Shown here piece by piece: positions 54,567 to 63,050 of a stretch of 64,000 nucleotides of DNA; the first letter of the stretch is position 1; each line of letters begins with the position of its first letter. This DNA comes from Leucobacter sp. UT-8R-CII-1-4. Its GTDB lineage: Bacteria; Actinomycetota; Actinomycetes; Actinomycetales; Microbacteriaceae. The notes below the pieces were generated by a model, which did no database searches, was not told the origin of the DNA, and worked only from the letters and a program-made list of their open reading frames with translations. The stretch lies in assembly GCF_030010235.1 (NCBI RefSeq), contig NZ_JASCRS010000001.1, forward strand, positions 682,001 through 746,000, read 5' to 3'. The position numbers and the translations under genes were made by a program.

Positions 54567-56501
54567 CTAGCGATCGTTGCGGCGACGGGTTTGTGAAGCG
54601 AGCAAGGCGAGAGCTCCTGCGGCGAGCGCGACTGCCGCAAGCGCTGCGGCCAGATAGGGCTCGACCCCGCCGGTACTCACGAGCGCGTCGTTGCGGTTCG
54701 CTTCAGTTGTGTTGTTTGAGTCCTGACCGCTGTTTTCCTGCACGGTCACGGAGTAGTTGGCTGAGATACTTTTCGCTGCTTCATCAGTCCAGGTCACGGT
54801 GAAGGTGTAGCTCCCCACGGCAAGACCGGCTGCAGCGAATGTCACACGGCCGTTCGCCTCGGCCGTCACCCGAGCTTCGATCCCATCGGTAGTCGTCACA
54901 ATGGGCGCAGCTTCGACCGGCGCATCGCCAGGTGAGAGTACCGTGTTGAATACGTGGGTCTGCTGGCCGACGGTGATCACCGCTGTGGTAGCGCCGGTAA
55001 GGCTCGGTCCCTGTTGAGCTAGATAGGTAAATCCGTTCGCCACGGTGATTGGGGTCTGCGCGACGCCGCCCAAGGTCCACTGAATGACCACATCGACCGG
55101 GCCAGCCGTTGCAAACGCGGGGCTCACCGCCGTAAATGTGCCGTCCGGCTTCGCCAAGATGTTTGTGCCAGCAACGCCGCCGAAAGTTACTCCAGACACT
55201 ACGCCATTCTGAATAGCGGCTGTCGGCACCAAGCTTTCTGCGGTGGTGCCGTTACCGATGGTGCCGTTGGCGTTTCCGCCGATTGATTGAACGGTGCCAT
55301 CGCGGCCGAGGAAATAGCTGTTCTGTACACCGGCAATAATCTGTCTGATCGGCAGCGCTTCTGCGCTGAAGGAGGCGGAGTTGAACTGAGTTGGGCTTGG
55401 TTGTGGGTTTCTTGTGCCATCGCCGACCTCACCAGCTTCGTTCAGTCCCCAGGTGTAAATCTCTTGATCCGCACCGAGCACAAACGCTGTTCCACCCAAG
55501 ACGGGCATCAATGTCGCCGGTATCGCCGCGCCAGGCAAGGGGACAAGCCCAGGAACGCCGCGGTTGTCGTAGGGCGTACCGTCGCCGAGATACCCGGTGC
55601 CCCAGCTGTAGAGCTGACCGTCACTGCCCTGCGCAACAGTGAGCGCAACTGCAGTACCGACCCGAGTGAAGGGTAGGGCTGTCGGCGGTAGCCCTGAGAC
55701 GTCTACCGGCGCCGGGTAGGAACGGCTGACGTTTGTGCCGTCGCCCAGTTGCCATTGAAAGTTCGTGCCCCAGCTGTAGAGCACTCCATCGGCACCGATC
55801 GCATAGCCACTGTTTTTAGCCCCCGCGTGAACAAATTCAACTGGTATCGCGGCCAGTGGGAGATCTACCCGCACCGGAGTTGGACTATCCGTAGTGGAGT
55901 TGTCCCCCAAGAACCCGCCTTGGTTACTTCCCCAGCCATACAGTTCACCGTCTGCTCCAACGGCAAACGCACTGCTCTGGTTCGCGGCAATCTGCATGAC
56001 TGGGATAGCGCTGTTGGGAAGATCAACCTGGGTGGGTATCACCACTGGGGTGCCCGTGGTGCCGTCACCAATACTGCCAAAGAAGTTGTCGCCCCAGGCG
56101 TAGACCCGGCCGTTCGCGCCAACCACGTATGAGTTGCCTGCGCTCGCTGCCATATCGCCGATTGGCAGTGCGCTTGTGGGCAGGTCCGAAAGATCGACCG
56201 GCGCTGGGCTAGATTGCACCGTTGCCGAAGTGCCGATGTTGCCCAATTGACCAGTCCAGTTCGCACCCCACGACCAAATGTCGCCTTCACTGTCTTTTGC
56301 AAGCACGTGCAACCAGCCAGGAGCAATGTCGGTGAACTCCAGTCGTGGCGGCGACAGCGTCACTGTGGTGCCACCGATCACGCTCCCCGTGTTTGCCCCG
56401 GTGATTGGAGAGGCCTGGGCGGTCGCCGGGGCGATCCCGAGCAGAGCGGCCAGACCGACCACGGAAAGTACCGTCAATTTCTTTCGCGAAGACAACTTCA
56501 T
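54567..56501 (-). CDS. RCC1-repeat surface protein with sorting-signal-like C-terminus
   Basis: 644 residues, exported: signal peptide (KKLTVLSVVGLAALLGIAPATAQA), at least six RCC1-type propeller repeats at about 45-415 (YAWGDNFFGSIGDGTTG, YGWGSNQGGFLGDNSTT, YTWGLNEAGEVGDGTR), an IPT/TIG-like domain at about 425-500, an Ig-like domain at about 500-590, then LVSTGGVEPY at 607, a hydrophobic helix and RRRNDR. The motif LVSTG departs from LAxTG, so sortase processing is uncertain. Convergent with the ROK kinase gene. Role unknown. Confidence 0.85.
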   Translation of the reverse strand: MKLSSRKKLTVLSVVGLAALLGIAPATAQASPITGANTGSVIGGTTVTLSPPRLEFTDIAPGWLHVLAKDSEGDIWSWGANWTGQLGNIGTSATVQSSPAPVDLSDLPTSALPIGDMAASAGNSYVVGANGRVYAWGDNFFGSIGDGTTGTPVVIPTQVDLPNSAIPVMQIAANQSSAFAVGADGELYGWGSNQGGFLGDNSTTDSPTPVRVDLPLAAIPVEFVHAGAKNSGYAIGADGVLYSWGTNFQWQLGDGTNVSRSYPAPVDVSGLPPTALPFTRVGTAVALTVAQGSDGQLYSWGTGYLGDGTPYDNRGVPGLVPLPGAAIPATLMPVLGGTAFVLGADQEIYTWGLNEAGEVGDGTRNPQPSPTQFNSASFSAEALPIRQIIAGVQNSYFLGRDGTVQSIGGNANGTIGNGTTAESLVPTAAIQNGVVSGVTFGGVAGTNILAKPDGTFTAVSPAFATAGPVDVVIQWTLGGVAQTPITVANGFTYLAQQGPSLTGATTAVITVGQQTHVFNTVLSPGDAPVEAAPIVTTTDGIEARVTAEANGRVTFAAAGLAVGSYTFTVTWTDEAAKSISANYSVTVQENSGQDSNNTTEANRNDALVSTGGVEPYLAAALAAVALAAGALALLASQTRRRNDR

Positions 56502-56854
56502 CTTGAGCGGTTCCTTTTCAAACATTCTTCGTGGTTCATGCAGCATTTAAGTGCGACCCAAAGCTCTCAAGCAGATAAACGGGAAGTGAATTTTCCGCCG
56601 CACTGGCCAAGCCATTGGAGGTTCGTGGCGCCTGAGCCGATCGCACACGCGGCCACACGCATTTCTCGCAAGCCTGACGCAAATTCAAGGCGACAGAAAG
56701 ATAACCGTGAAGATTTGAGTAGCAGGAGAAGCTGTTTTGAGCACTGTGGATCCAGCGTTGTTTTAAACCGCAACACCCTCAACTCGGTACCAAAGTATTT
56801 GTCGGAGAGCACCACAACACTTGCGATCTTGGGGCGAGCCGCTAGCCTTAAGCT
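56502..56854. promoter_or_regulatory. 353-bp divergent spacer between RCC1 gene and GNAT gene
   Basis: No coding feature is supported. Toward the plus-strand gene, TTGCGA (56821-56826), 16 bases, and TAGCCT (56843-56848) form a promoter ending 6 bases before the GNAT ATG. The rest holds nothing I recognise. Confidence 0.45.
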
Positions 56855-57307
56855 ATGAACGGCATCCGACTCGAAGAACTTTCGGCAACAACTATTGTCG
56901 CGGTGAACAAGCTTGGCTTGAAGCCGGGACAGGAGCAGTTCGTCAGCCCGGTTTCGTACGCTGCAGCTGCTGCAGTTACCCCAGCGCACTCGGCTTGGCA
57001 GCGAGTTGTACTCGATGAAGATCGTGTGGTCGGGTTCATTCACGGCAACTTTGATCCCGAGGCGCAGCAGGAGGAGTTCCGGGCCGCACTCTGGCGTATC
57101 AACGTTGATGCTGAGGCTCAGGGCAAGGGTGTCGGCACCATCGCGGTGCAAGCGCTGATCGAAGAAGCCCGCCGTCGCGGAGTCAACCGCCTTACGGTGC
57201 TCTGGGAGCGCGGCGAAGAGGGCCCCGAAGAGTTCTTCTTGCACGTTGGCTTCACCCCGATCGGCGAGACGCCGTACGGTGAAGTTATCGGCGCGATCGA
57301 CCTCTAA
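56855..57307 (+). CDS. GNAT-family N-acetyltransferase
   Basis: 150 residues with the acetyl-CoA loop VDAEAQGKGVGTIAVQALIEEARRRG (Q/RxxGxG/A pattern) and the C-terminal LHVGFTPIGETPYGEV. Acceptor unknown. Probably leaderless (-10 hexamer 6 bases before ATG). The next gene starts 3 bases after its stop. Confidence 0.88.
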   Translation: MNGIRLEELSATTIVAVNKLGLKPGQEQFVSPVSYAAAAAVTPAHSAWQRVVLDEDRVVGFIHGNFDPEAQQEEFRAALWRINVDAEAQGKGVGTIAVQALIEEARRRGVNRLTVLWERGEEGPEEFFLHVGFTPIGETPYGEVIGAIDL

Positions 57308-57310
57308 GTC

Positions 57311-58231
57311 TTGGCAGAGTTGGGGCCGAAGGGTCCCGGCTCTTCGACTACTTCGCGAGGCGTTGCGGTCTCGCTCGCTTCGTCGATCTCATTTGGGGTG
57401 ATCTATTTCCTAACCCCGATGCTGCACCCGCTACCGGGGCTCGGCGTGTGGGCGGTGAGAGTTCTCATCTCGCTGCCCTTTGTGACAGTGATCTTGCTCG
57501 CATCACGCGATTGGCAGCTGGTCACCGATATCGCGCGCAAGATTCGCCGTAAGCCAGTAATAGTGCTCGGGTTGCTGGTCACGGCAGCAATCTTGAGCGC
57601 TCAGCTGTGGCTGTTTGCGTGGGCACCGCTAAACGGGCGCGGCATGCAAGTAGCTCTCGGCTATTTCCTGCTCCCCCTTGTACTCGTGGTCATCGGCAGA
57701 TTTCTCTACAAGGATCGCATGACCTGGTGGCAGTGGGCCGCCGCGGGCACGGCTCTGATCGGCGTGATCTACGAGGTCATTCGGGTGGGCGGTATTGGCT
57801 GGGAGACCCTGCTCGTGGCCCTCGGCTACCCCGTCTACTTTGTGCTTCGTCGCGCAATGGGAACCGGTCACCTTGGTGGCATGTGGTGGGACCTTGCGCT
57901 CGTCACAGTCTTCGCCGGCATCGTTACAGTGCTGACCTTCTGGGATGGGTCAATGATCGAAGCGAATCCCTCGCTCTGGTGGTCTGCCCCCGGTGTCAGC
58001 CTGATCGCAGCGGCAGCACTTTCGTTCTATCTTGCCGCGTCACGATTGTTGTCGATGAGCCTCTTTGGCTTGCTCAGTTACGCAGAACCGGCGCTACTGG
58101 TGGTCGCCTCATTGCTCATCGGCGAGCGGATCGCGAGCGGCGAGTGGTTCTCATACGGCGCGATCTGGGGCGCGGTCCTGATTTTGACCGTGGGTGGCAT
58201 CACCGAAATAGTGCAGTCTCGCCGCCGATAG
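57311..58231 (+). CDS. RarD-like EamA-family permease
   Basis: 306 residues with ten membrane helices. The pattern SFGVIYFLTPMLHPLPGLGVWAVRVLISLPF followed by LNGRGMQVALGYFLLPLVLVVIGRFLYKDRMTWWQWAAAG resembles RarD proteins. Substrate unknown. The start is a TTG immediately after the GNAT stop, so translation is probably coupled. Confidence 0.82.
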   Translation: MAELGPKGPGSSTTSRGVAVSLASSISFGVIYFLTPMLHPLPGLGVWAVRVLISLPFVTVILLASRDWQLVTDIARKIRRKPVIVLGLLVTAAILSAQLWLFAWAPLNGRGMQVALGYFLLPLVLVVIGRFLYKDRMTWWQWAAAGTALIGVIYEVIRVGGIGWETLLVALGYPVYFVLRRAMGTGHLGGMWWDLALVTVFAGIVTVLTFWDGSMIEANPSLWWSAPGVSLIAAAALSFYLAASRLLSMSLFGLLSYAEPALLVVASLLIGERIASGEWFSYGAIWGAVLILTVGGITEIVQSRRR

Positions 58232-58286
58232 CGAACTCTGCACTGTCGGAATATCAGAAGTCAGCGGTAGCGGGTAGAGTGTCGCC

Positions 58287-58583
58287 ATGCAGGAAGAAGC
58301 ACACGGACACGGTTACAGCGAGCACAAGGACGACCTTCTCAAGCGCCTTCGCCGCGCTGAGGGCCAGGTGCGCGGTATTCACCGAATGATCGAAGAAGAC
58401 CAATACTGCATCGACGTCATTACTCAGGTTTCGGCAGCGACCAAAGCACTTGAGCGAGTAGCGCTCGCACTGCTCGATGATCACCTCAGCCACTGTGTTG
58501 CCGAGGCAGCGTCAGAGGGCGGCAAAGTGTCGGTTGAGAAGCTGCAAGAAGCCTCCGCTGCGATCGCTCGACTGGTGCGCTAA
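58287..58583 (+). CDS. CsoR-type metal-sensing repressor
   Basis: 98 residues of the CsoR/RcnR family, all-helical. The Cu(I) ligand set is intact: Cys41, His66 and Cys70 with the C-x24-H-x3-C spacing of CsoR. Copper sensing is therefore likely, but no copper ATPase or chaperone gene is adjacent. TAGAGT lies 6 bases before the ATG, fitting a leaderless mRNA. A hairpin with arms ATCCTGCG (58611-58618) and CGCAGGAT (58633-58640) follows. Confidence 0.88.
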   Translation: MQEEAHGHGYSEHKDDLLKRLRRAEGQVRGIHRMIEEDQYCIDVITQVSAATKALERVALALLDDHLSHCVAEAASEGGKVSVEKLQEASAAIARLVR

Positions 58584-58610
58584 CGTCCTTCCCGCTTTAG
58601 ACGCCCCATT

Positions 58611-58640
58611 ATCCTGCGTTCGCGCAGCGGATCGCAGGAT
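58611..58640 (+). terminator. Hairpin after csoR-like gene
   Basis: ATCCTGCG and CGCAGGAT pair around 14 bases, 28 bases after the stop. No strong T-run. Confidence 0.45.
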
Positions 58641-58704
58641 CTCACCGGCGGGTAGGTGCGAACGAGTTCCTGCCACTCAATTCGTTCGCTCAGAATAACG
58701 CAGA

Positions 58705-58866
58705 GCCCGTCTGAGCACCTAACCAGGCGTACCTGTTTCTCACATTGCAACCATCTAAATCCTCCCCGCACCCGGATTTAGGGGGACCACGAAACATGCT
58801 GTGATCACAGCACCGGCGACTGTGATCAAAGCACCGGCGAGTTTGAACTGTTTCATTGGAGGAACC
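58705..58866 (+). promoter_or_regulatory. Conserved leader of the large secreted-protein gene
   Basis: Shared with the relic at 22385. Contains CTAAATCC/GGATTTAG (58755-58762, 58774-58781) as a hairpin, a perfect 14-bp palindrome GCTGTGATCACAGC (58798-58811), and a 21-bp direct repeat (GTGATCACAGCACCGGCGACT at 58802, GTGATCAAAGCACCGGCGAGT at 58823, here shown in full unit length of 21). The SD is TTGGAGG. Conservation in two places argues for a regulatory role. Confidence 0.6.
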
Positions 58867-60888
58867 GTGTCTCACTCATCAACTCAAACGACCGCTTCAC
58901 AAAAACGACAGCAACGCTGGATCGCAGCCCTTGTTGCCCTCGGCCTCACCATCGCGGGTGTCGTTGCCCAAACCGCCGCAGCACACGCCGCAACCGAACT
59001 CACCACCTACGTGTCAGACGCGAACGGGGGCACCTCGCAAGTGAATGCGACAGTGCTCACCCCGAGTTCCACGTTTCTTTCTGCTGACTGGTATGTCTGT
59101 AATTCAACAATGACGATCAGTTCTCAAGTCACGATAAACGGCGCTTCCGCCGTCCAAATCATCTTGGGCGATAGCTGCAACCTCACAATCAACGGAGTAG
59201 CCGCAAGCGGTGGCACTGGAATCTTAGTACCGGCGAACAGCGTGCTCAGGTTTTACGGGCAGGTAAACAACACCGGTAGGTTAAACGCCTTTGGCTATAT
59301 GGGTGTCGGCATCGGAAACGTTAACGCCCTAAACGGCGTGATTATTTTTAATGGTGGTAGCTCGACAGTTGTCTCGTTCGCGTCCGAAGGAAGCCACGCA
59401 TACCCCGGCATCGGCACCAGCAGTATGACCGGGATAGGCGCTCCGAACCCAATCGCCATCTTATGGAACGCGAGCGTGTATGCGCAGGGCTCAGACGGCA
59501 ACGCCAACATCGCTGGTGCCCCTGGCATCGGCACAGGCACCAGCGATAACAACCAGTCCACCGTACTTGCTGGCTCAATTGCGATCGACACCACAGGAAT
59601 AGTACAAGCAGTTCCAGGCGCACTCGGCTATTTCAGCCAACCTCCCGGTATCGGTAAGGGCCCCTGGGCTGGCGGCACCGGCAGCACAACAATCCCCACA
59701 TATACCGTCGCCAAAAATGCTTCCGGGCCCGGCACCATGAACATGCGAACATGGACTGATTTGCTCACTACGAGCACGCCGTTCCTGAACGTCGCGGCTG
59801 GCAGCAATGTGACATTCGTTGCAACCCCGACTACCGACGCGAAACTCCGCACCGTAGATGCCGGGCTCAACTTTGTCTCAACCGATGGCCTCTCATCAAC
59901 CTACCGCCTACTTGTCAACTCGATTAATACAGCTACCCCGAAGACCGCATATTTCTGGTACCCCACCACTTCAACAGTCACGACCACGCCGACAAACACA
60001 CAAACCCACCCTGGCAACGTCACCATCAACGGCTCCATCACGCACGACCTCACCGACGCTCTCATCGGCAGCAACGGGCAAGCACAACTCTGGATCAACG
60101 GCGTGCTCGCGCAGACCCAGAACGTCACCTCAGGCGAAGTGACCTTCACCCACACCTCCCCGCTCCCCGGCACCTACAGCTACCAGATCAAATACTTAGG
60201 AGTGACCGATTCCCCGTTCCTCGCAACATCCGAATCGGCGCCACTCACCGGGTTCGAAGTGTTGGGTGCCCCACAAAACCCGCTCGCGATAAACGGGATC
60301 AACACCACCGGCTACACCTACGGCGATGCCCCCATACCCGTCACCGTGACCGGCGGTTCAGGCACCGGCGCGTACGAACTGACCTCGTCAAACCCGACCC
60401 TCGCATCGTTGGGCACGATCACTAACGGGGCCAGCACCCTCACGATTAACCAGGCAGGCACCTTCACTCTCACCGGCACCAGAGCAGGAGACGCCACCTA
60501 TGCCGAAGCAACAGTAACCACCCCGACCATCACCGTGCTAGCAGCCACCCCGGCAGCGACCCTCACCCGCACCGGAGGCGACACCGTCACCACCCCAGTT
60601 GATGCCACGATGACCGTGAATGCACGCGGCACCGGCGCCACCCCACAAGGACTCGTGCAGTTCAGTCTGAACAACCAAAAGCTGGGCGACCCGCTCCCAC
60701 TCGTTGACAACGGCGACGGCACCGCGAGTGTCTCCCTCACCGGGATCCCAATCGCAGGCACCCTGTCACAAGCAGTCGAAGCGACCTACCTGGACCAAAC
60801 CGGCAAATACACGACCGTCACCAAAACTAGTACCTGGTACCTCGGCGTAAACGGATTCTGCCTCGCAGATCCACCACCAGAGACGTAG
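58867..60888 (+). CDS. Large secreted protein with Ig-like C-terminal repeats
   Basis: 673 residues. Signal peptide (QQRWIAALVALGLTIAGVVA, then AAAHAATE), a beta-helix-like N-terminal region at about 50-330 (repeated GIGTGTS and GIGKGP turns, many Asn and Thr), then two or three Ig-like domains ending YTTVTKTSTWYLGVNGFCLA. There is no sorting motif or C-terminal helix, so it is probably released or held non-covalently. GTG start chosen for GGAGG 6 bases upstream. A deleted, frameshifted copy lies at 22557. Function unknown. Confidence 0.78.
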   Translation: MSHSSTQTTASQKRQQRWIAALVALGLTIAGVVAQTAAAHAATELTTYVSDANGGTSQVNATVLTPSSTFLSADWYVCNSTMTISSQVTINGASAVQIILGDSCNLTINGVAASGGTGILVPANSVLRFYGQVNNTGRLNAFGYMGVGIGNVNALNGVIIFNGGSSTVVSFASEGSHAYPGIGTSSMTGIGAPNPIAILWNASVYAQGSDGNANIAGAPGIGTGTSDNNQSTVLAGSIAIDTTGIVQAVPGALGYFSQPPGIGKGPWAGGTGSTTIPTYTVAKNASGPGTMNMRTWTDLLTTSTPFLNVAAGSNVTFVATPTTDAKLRTVDAGLNFVSTDGLSSTYRLLVNSINTATPKTAYFWYPTTSTVTTTPTNTQTHPGNVTINGSITHDLTDALIGSNGQAQLWINGVLAQTQNVTSGEVTFTHTSPLPGTYSYQIKYLGVTDSPFLATSESAPLTGFEVLGAPQNPLAINGINTTGYTYGDAPIPVTVTGGSGTGAYELTSSNPTLASLGTITNGASTLTINQAGTFTLTGTRAGDATYAEATVTTPTITVLAATPAATLTRTGGDTVTTPVDATMTVNARGTGATPQGLVQFSLNNQKLGDPLPLVDNGDGTASVSLTGIPIAGTLSQAVEATYLDQTGKYTTVTKTSTWYLGVNGFCLADPPPET

Positions 60889-61027
60889 CTTTCGCGGAGC
60901 AATCCATGTCAGCCTGCACATGCCCCTCCGTCCATCACCCTGTGATTGTGCACACTACCGTCGCCCTGCGTCCGTGCATAACGACGAGAATCAGGAAGGG
61001 CGAGCGCACGTTGACGCAAGAGCAGCG
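60889..61027. other. Spacer without recognisable features
   Basis: 139 bases between the convergent secreted-protein and phosphatase genes. No clear terminator was seen on either strand. Confidence 0.4.
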
Positions 61028-61717
61028 CTAGCGCGAAAGCGCGGCGTGCTCCTCAAAGGCTGCCTGCACCAAAATCGGCAAGTGGTCGCTCGTACCGCGA
61101 TCCAGCGTGCGAACCGAATCGATCTGAAACCCAGACGAAGTCGCGAAATCGTAGTGTCCCCGGAACATTTTGTAGCGGGTGTAGGTGCGCTTGTCGCTGA
61201 GCGAAAGCTCGTAACCCTCACCGCTCACATGACGATCGAGACGTGACTGAAAAACTGGATAGTTGAAGTCGCCAACCATCAGTGCAGGAAGACCCGGCCC
61301 AAGCGCGCGCAGCTCCGAAAGCGCGGCGCTGATCTGGTGTCGGCGCAAAGAATTCAACGCCGTCAGTGGCGCAGCGTGAAAAGAGGCAGCCACCAGATCG
61401 CGCCCGGTTTCGCGGTCGTGCAAGCGGGCGCCAAGCAGCCGCTCGTGCGCGGGCTGCAACACCCGATCATGCAGTGACTTTTTCAGTTGGAAGGTTCGCG
61501 TCGAACGAACGTGAAACCGATCCTCGCGCACGTACATGGCGAGACCGAGTCGGTTCTTTTCGGTTGCATGCACAAGACGCATGTGCCCAAGTTCTGCGGG
61601 CAGCGCGACCGAGTCCGCCTCCTGCAAACAAAGAATGTCAATTTCGTGCCGTTCGGCAAGCCCGCCGAGTTCCCCGAGCGCACGATTCTTGCGGAGGTTG
61701 TAGCTGATGGTCTTCAC
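61028..61717 (-). CDS. Endonuclease/exonuclease/phosphatase family protein
   Basis: 229 residues of the EEP fold: SYNLRKN, the metal-binding Glu in ILCLQEAD, AASFHAAPLTALN, the catalytic GDFNYP, and the terminal SDHLPILV with the Asp-His pair. Substrate (DNA, phospholipid or phosphate ester) cannot be told. No signal peptide, so cytoplasmic. Confidence 0.88.
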   Translation of the reverse strand: MKTISYNLRKNRALGELGGLAERHEIDILCLQEADSVALPAELGHMRLVHATEKNRLGLAMYVREDRFHVRSTRTFQLKKSLHDRVLQPAHERLLGARLHDRETGRDLVAASFHAAPLTALNSLRRHQISAALSELRALGPGLPALMVGDFNYPVFQSRLDRHVSGEGYELSLSDKRTYTRYKMFRGHYDFATSSGFQIDSVRTLDRGTSDHLPILVQAAFEEHAALSR

Positions 61718-61799
61718 TCGCCATCCCTTCCCAGGCAGTTTTCACGCCTCACTCTCACTCTAAGCGCGAAAACTGTACGCCAGGTGCAGGTCTGGGCGA

Positions 61800-63050
61800 C
61801 TAAGCTCCGAATACGTCGTGAATGCGAAGTGCCAGCGCCACCTCAAGCGGGTCAAAGTGTTGCGCGTCGCGCTGTGCCTCTTCGAAGCGAGCAACCCGGT
61901 GCCGCACAGTATTACGGTGCACACCGGTGAGCTCCGCAGTTCGCGAATAGTTCTGACCTGACGCGAAAAACACACGCAAAGTCTCACGCACCGCACTGTT
62001 GGTATCGCCGGCACCCGCATACTTGCCGAGCACCCGATGCATCCAGCGCACTGACTCTGCTTTGTCTTTCAGCAAGATGGAGGTGAGCGCAACATTCGGG
62101 TCGGAGTCGGCCACCACAGGCGAGCGCCGATACCGGTTCGAAGACTGGGCAACATGCCAGGCGCCAACGGCCTGCTGATGCGAATATCGGAAGCCCTCGA
62201 TACCCGCTTCGATACCCCCGAGCGACAGACGCACCCCCGGCGCTCTCGCAATGATCTGGTCAAGGCTGGCGCGGGTTTTCGCCGACACGGAGGTTACGGG
62301 CATCGACGCCCACGACCACGCAGTTGTCCGATCCACCGCACTAATCAGTGGTGCCCGTGGCGAGCCGAGTAAGGCAGCAACTTGGCGCACCAATCGATCA
62401 AGTCGCTGCTGCGCCTCCACACCACCCGATGGATCCTCAAACCAAGCGACCATTGCGAGGTGGCGCTGATCAAGGTCGTAGTGGGTTTCTGCAGTGAAGC
62501 TCTGCGGCGAAACAGTCTCGCCGCGCAAAACCTTCAGAATAACCGCCGTATTCGTTGTTGCCCGAGCAGACCACCATCGACGATGTTCGGTGCCGTACTC
62601 TTCGGTGATCCGCTGCAGCATCCAGTCGATGTAACTGTGCACCGTGTTTGCTAGTCCCCGTACTAGCTCAATTCGTTTGCCATCTGGCAGTTCAAGACTC
62701 TCGACCTCTTCGAGCACAATTCGCAAAAACATGCTTTGCGCGAGGTAATAGGCACGGGTCAGTGAAGAAAGCGGAATGTCTCGCTGGGCAAGCCGAATCG
62801 CATATTCAACTGCGGCCGTTGGCGGTTTCAACGATTGCAAGTCGATGTTGTTCACCAGCATGTGAAAGATGGTCGAAAGGTTACTTTCGATACTCGCATG
62901 CAAAAGCTCAAGCAATTGCTGATCGCCATGCAGAGTGTCGATATTGTTCGCGAGAAGGTCTCGCATCTGCAGCGCAATGTCAGGGTGATCACGTTCAACC
63001 TGGATCACAACCTGCCGAAGCGCCTCGTGTTCTTCGATGGTGGCCAACAT
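61800..63050 (-). CDS. PucR/CdaR-type transcriptional regulator
   Basis: 416 residues: a helical N-terminal sensory region, a GGDEF-like degenerate domain in the middle (about 165-290) and a C-terminal PucR HTH (about 350-410; LRVFFASGQNYSRTAELTGVHRNTVRHRVARFEE). It starts within the stop codon of the acyl-CoA ligase gene (TAATG), so the two are cotranslated. It probably activates a catabolic operon extending beyond the window. Confidence 0.9.
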   Translation of the reverse strand: MLATIEEHEALRQVVIQVERDHPDIALQMRDLLANNIDTLHGDQQLLELLHASIESNLSTIFHMLVNNIDLQSLKPPTAAVEYAIRLAQRDIPLSSLTRAYYLAQSMFLRIVLEEVESLELPDGKRIELVRGLANTVHSYIDWMLQRITEEYGTEHRRWWSARATTNTAVILKVLRGETVSPQSFTAETHYDLDQRHLAMVAWFEDPSGGVEAQQRLDRLVRQVAALLGSPRAPLISAVDRTTAWSWASMPVTSVSAKTRASLDQIIARAPGVRLSLGGIEAGIEGFRYSHQQAVGAWHVAQSSNRYRRSPVVADSDPNVALTSILLKDKAESVRWMHRVLGKYAGAGDTNSAVRETLRVFFASGQNYSRTAELTGVHRNTVRHRVARFEEAQRDAQHFDPLEVALALRIHDVFGA

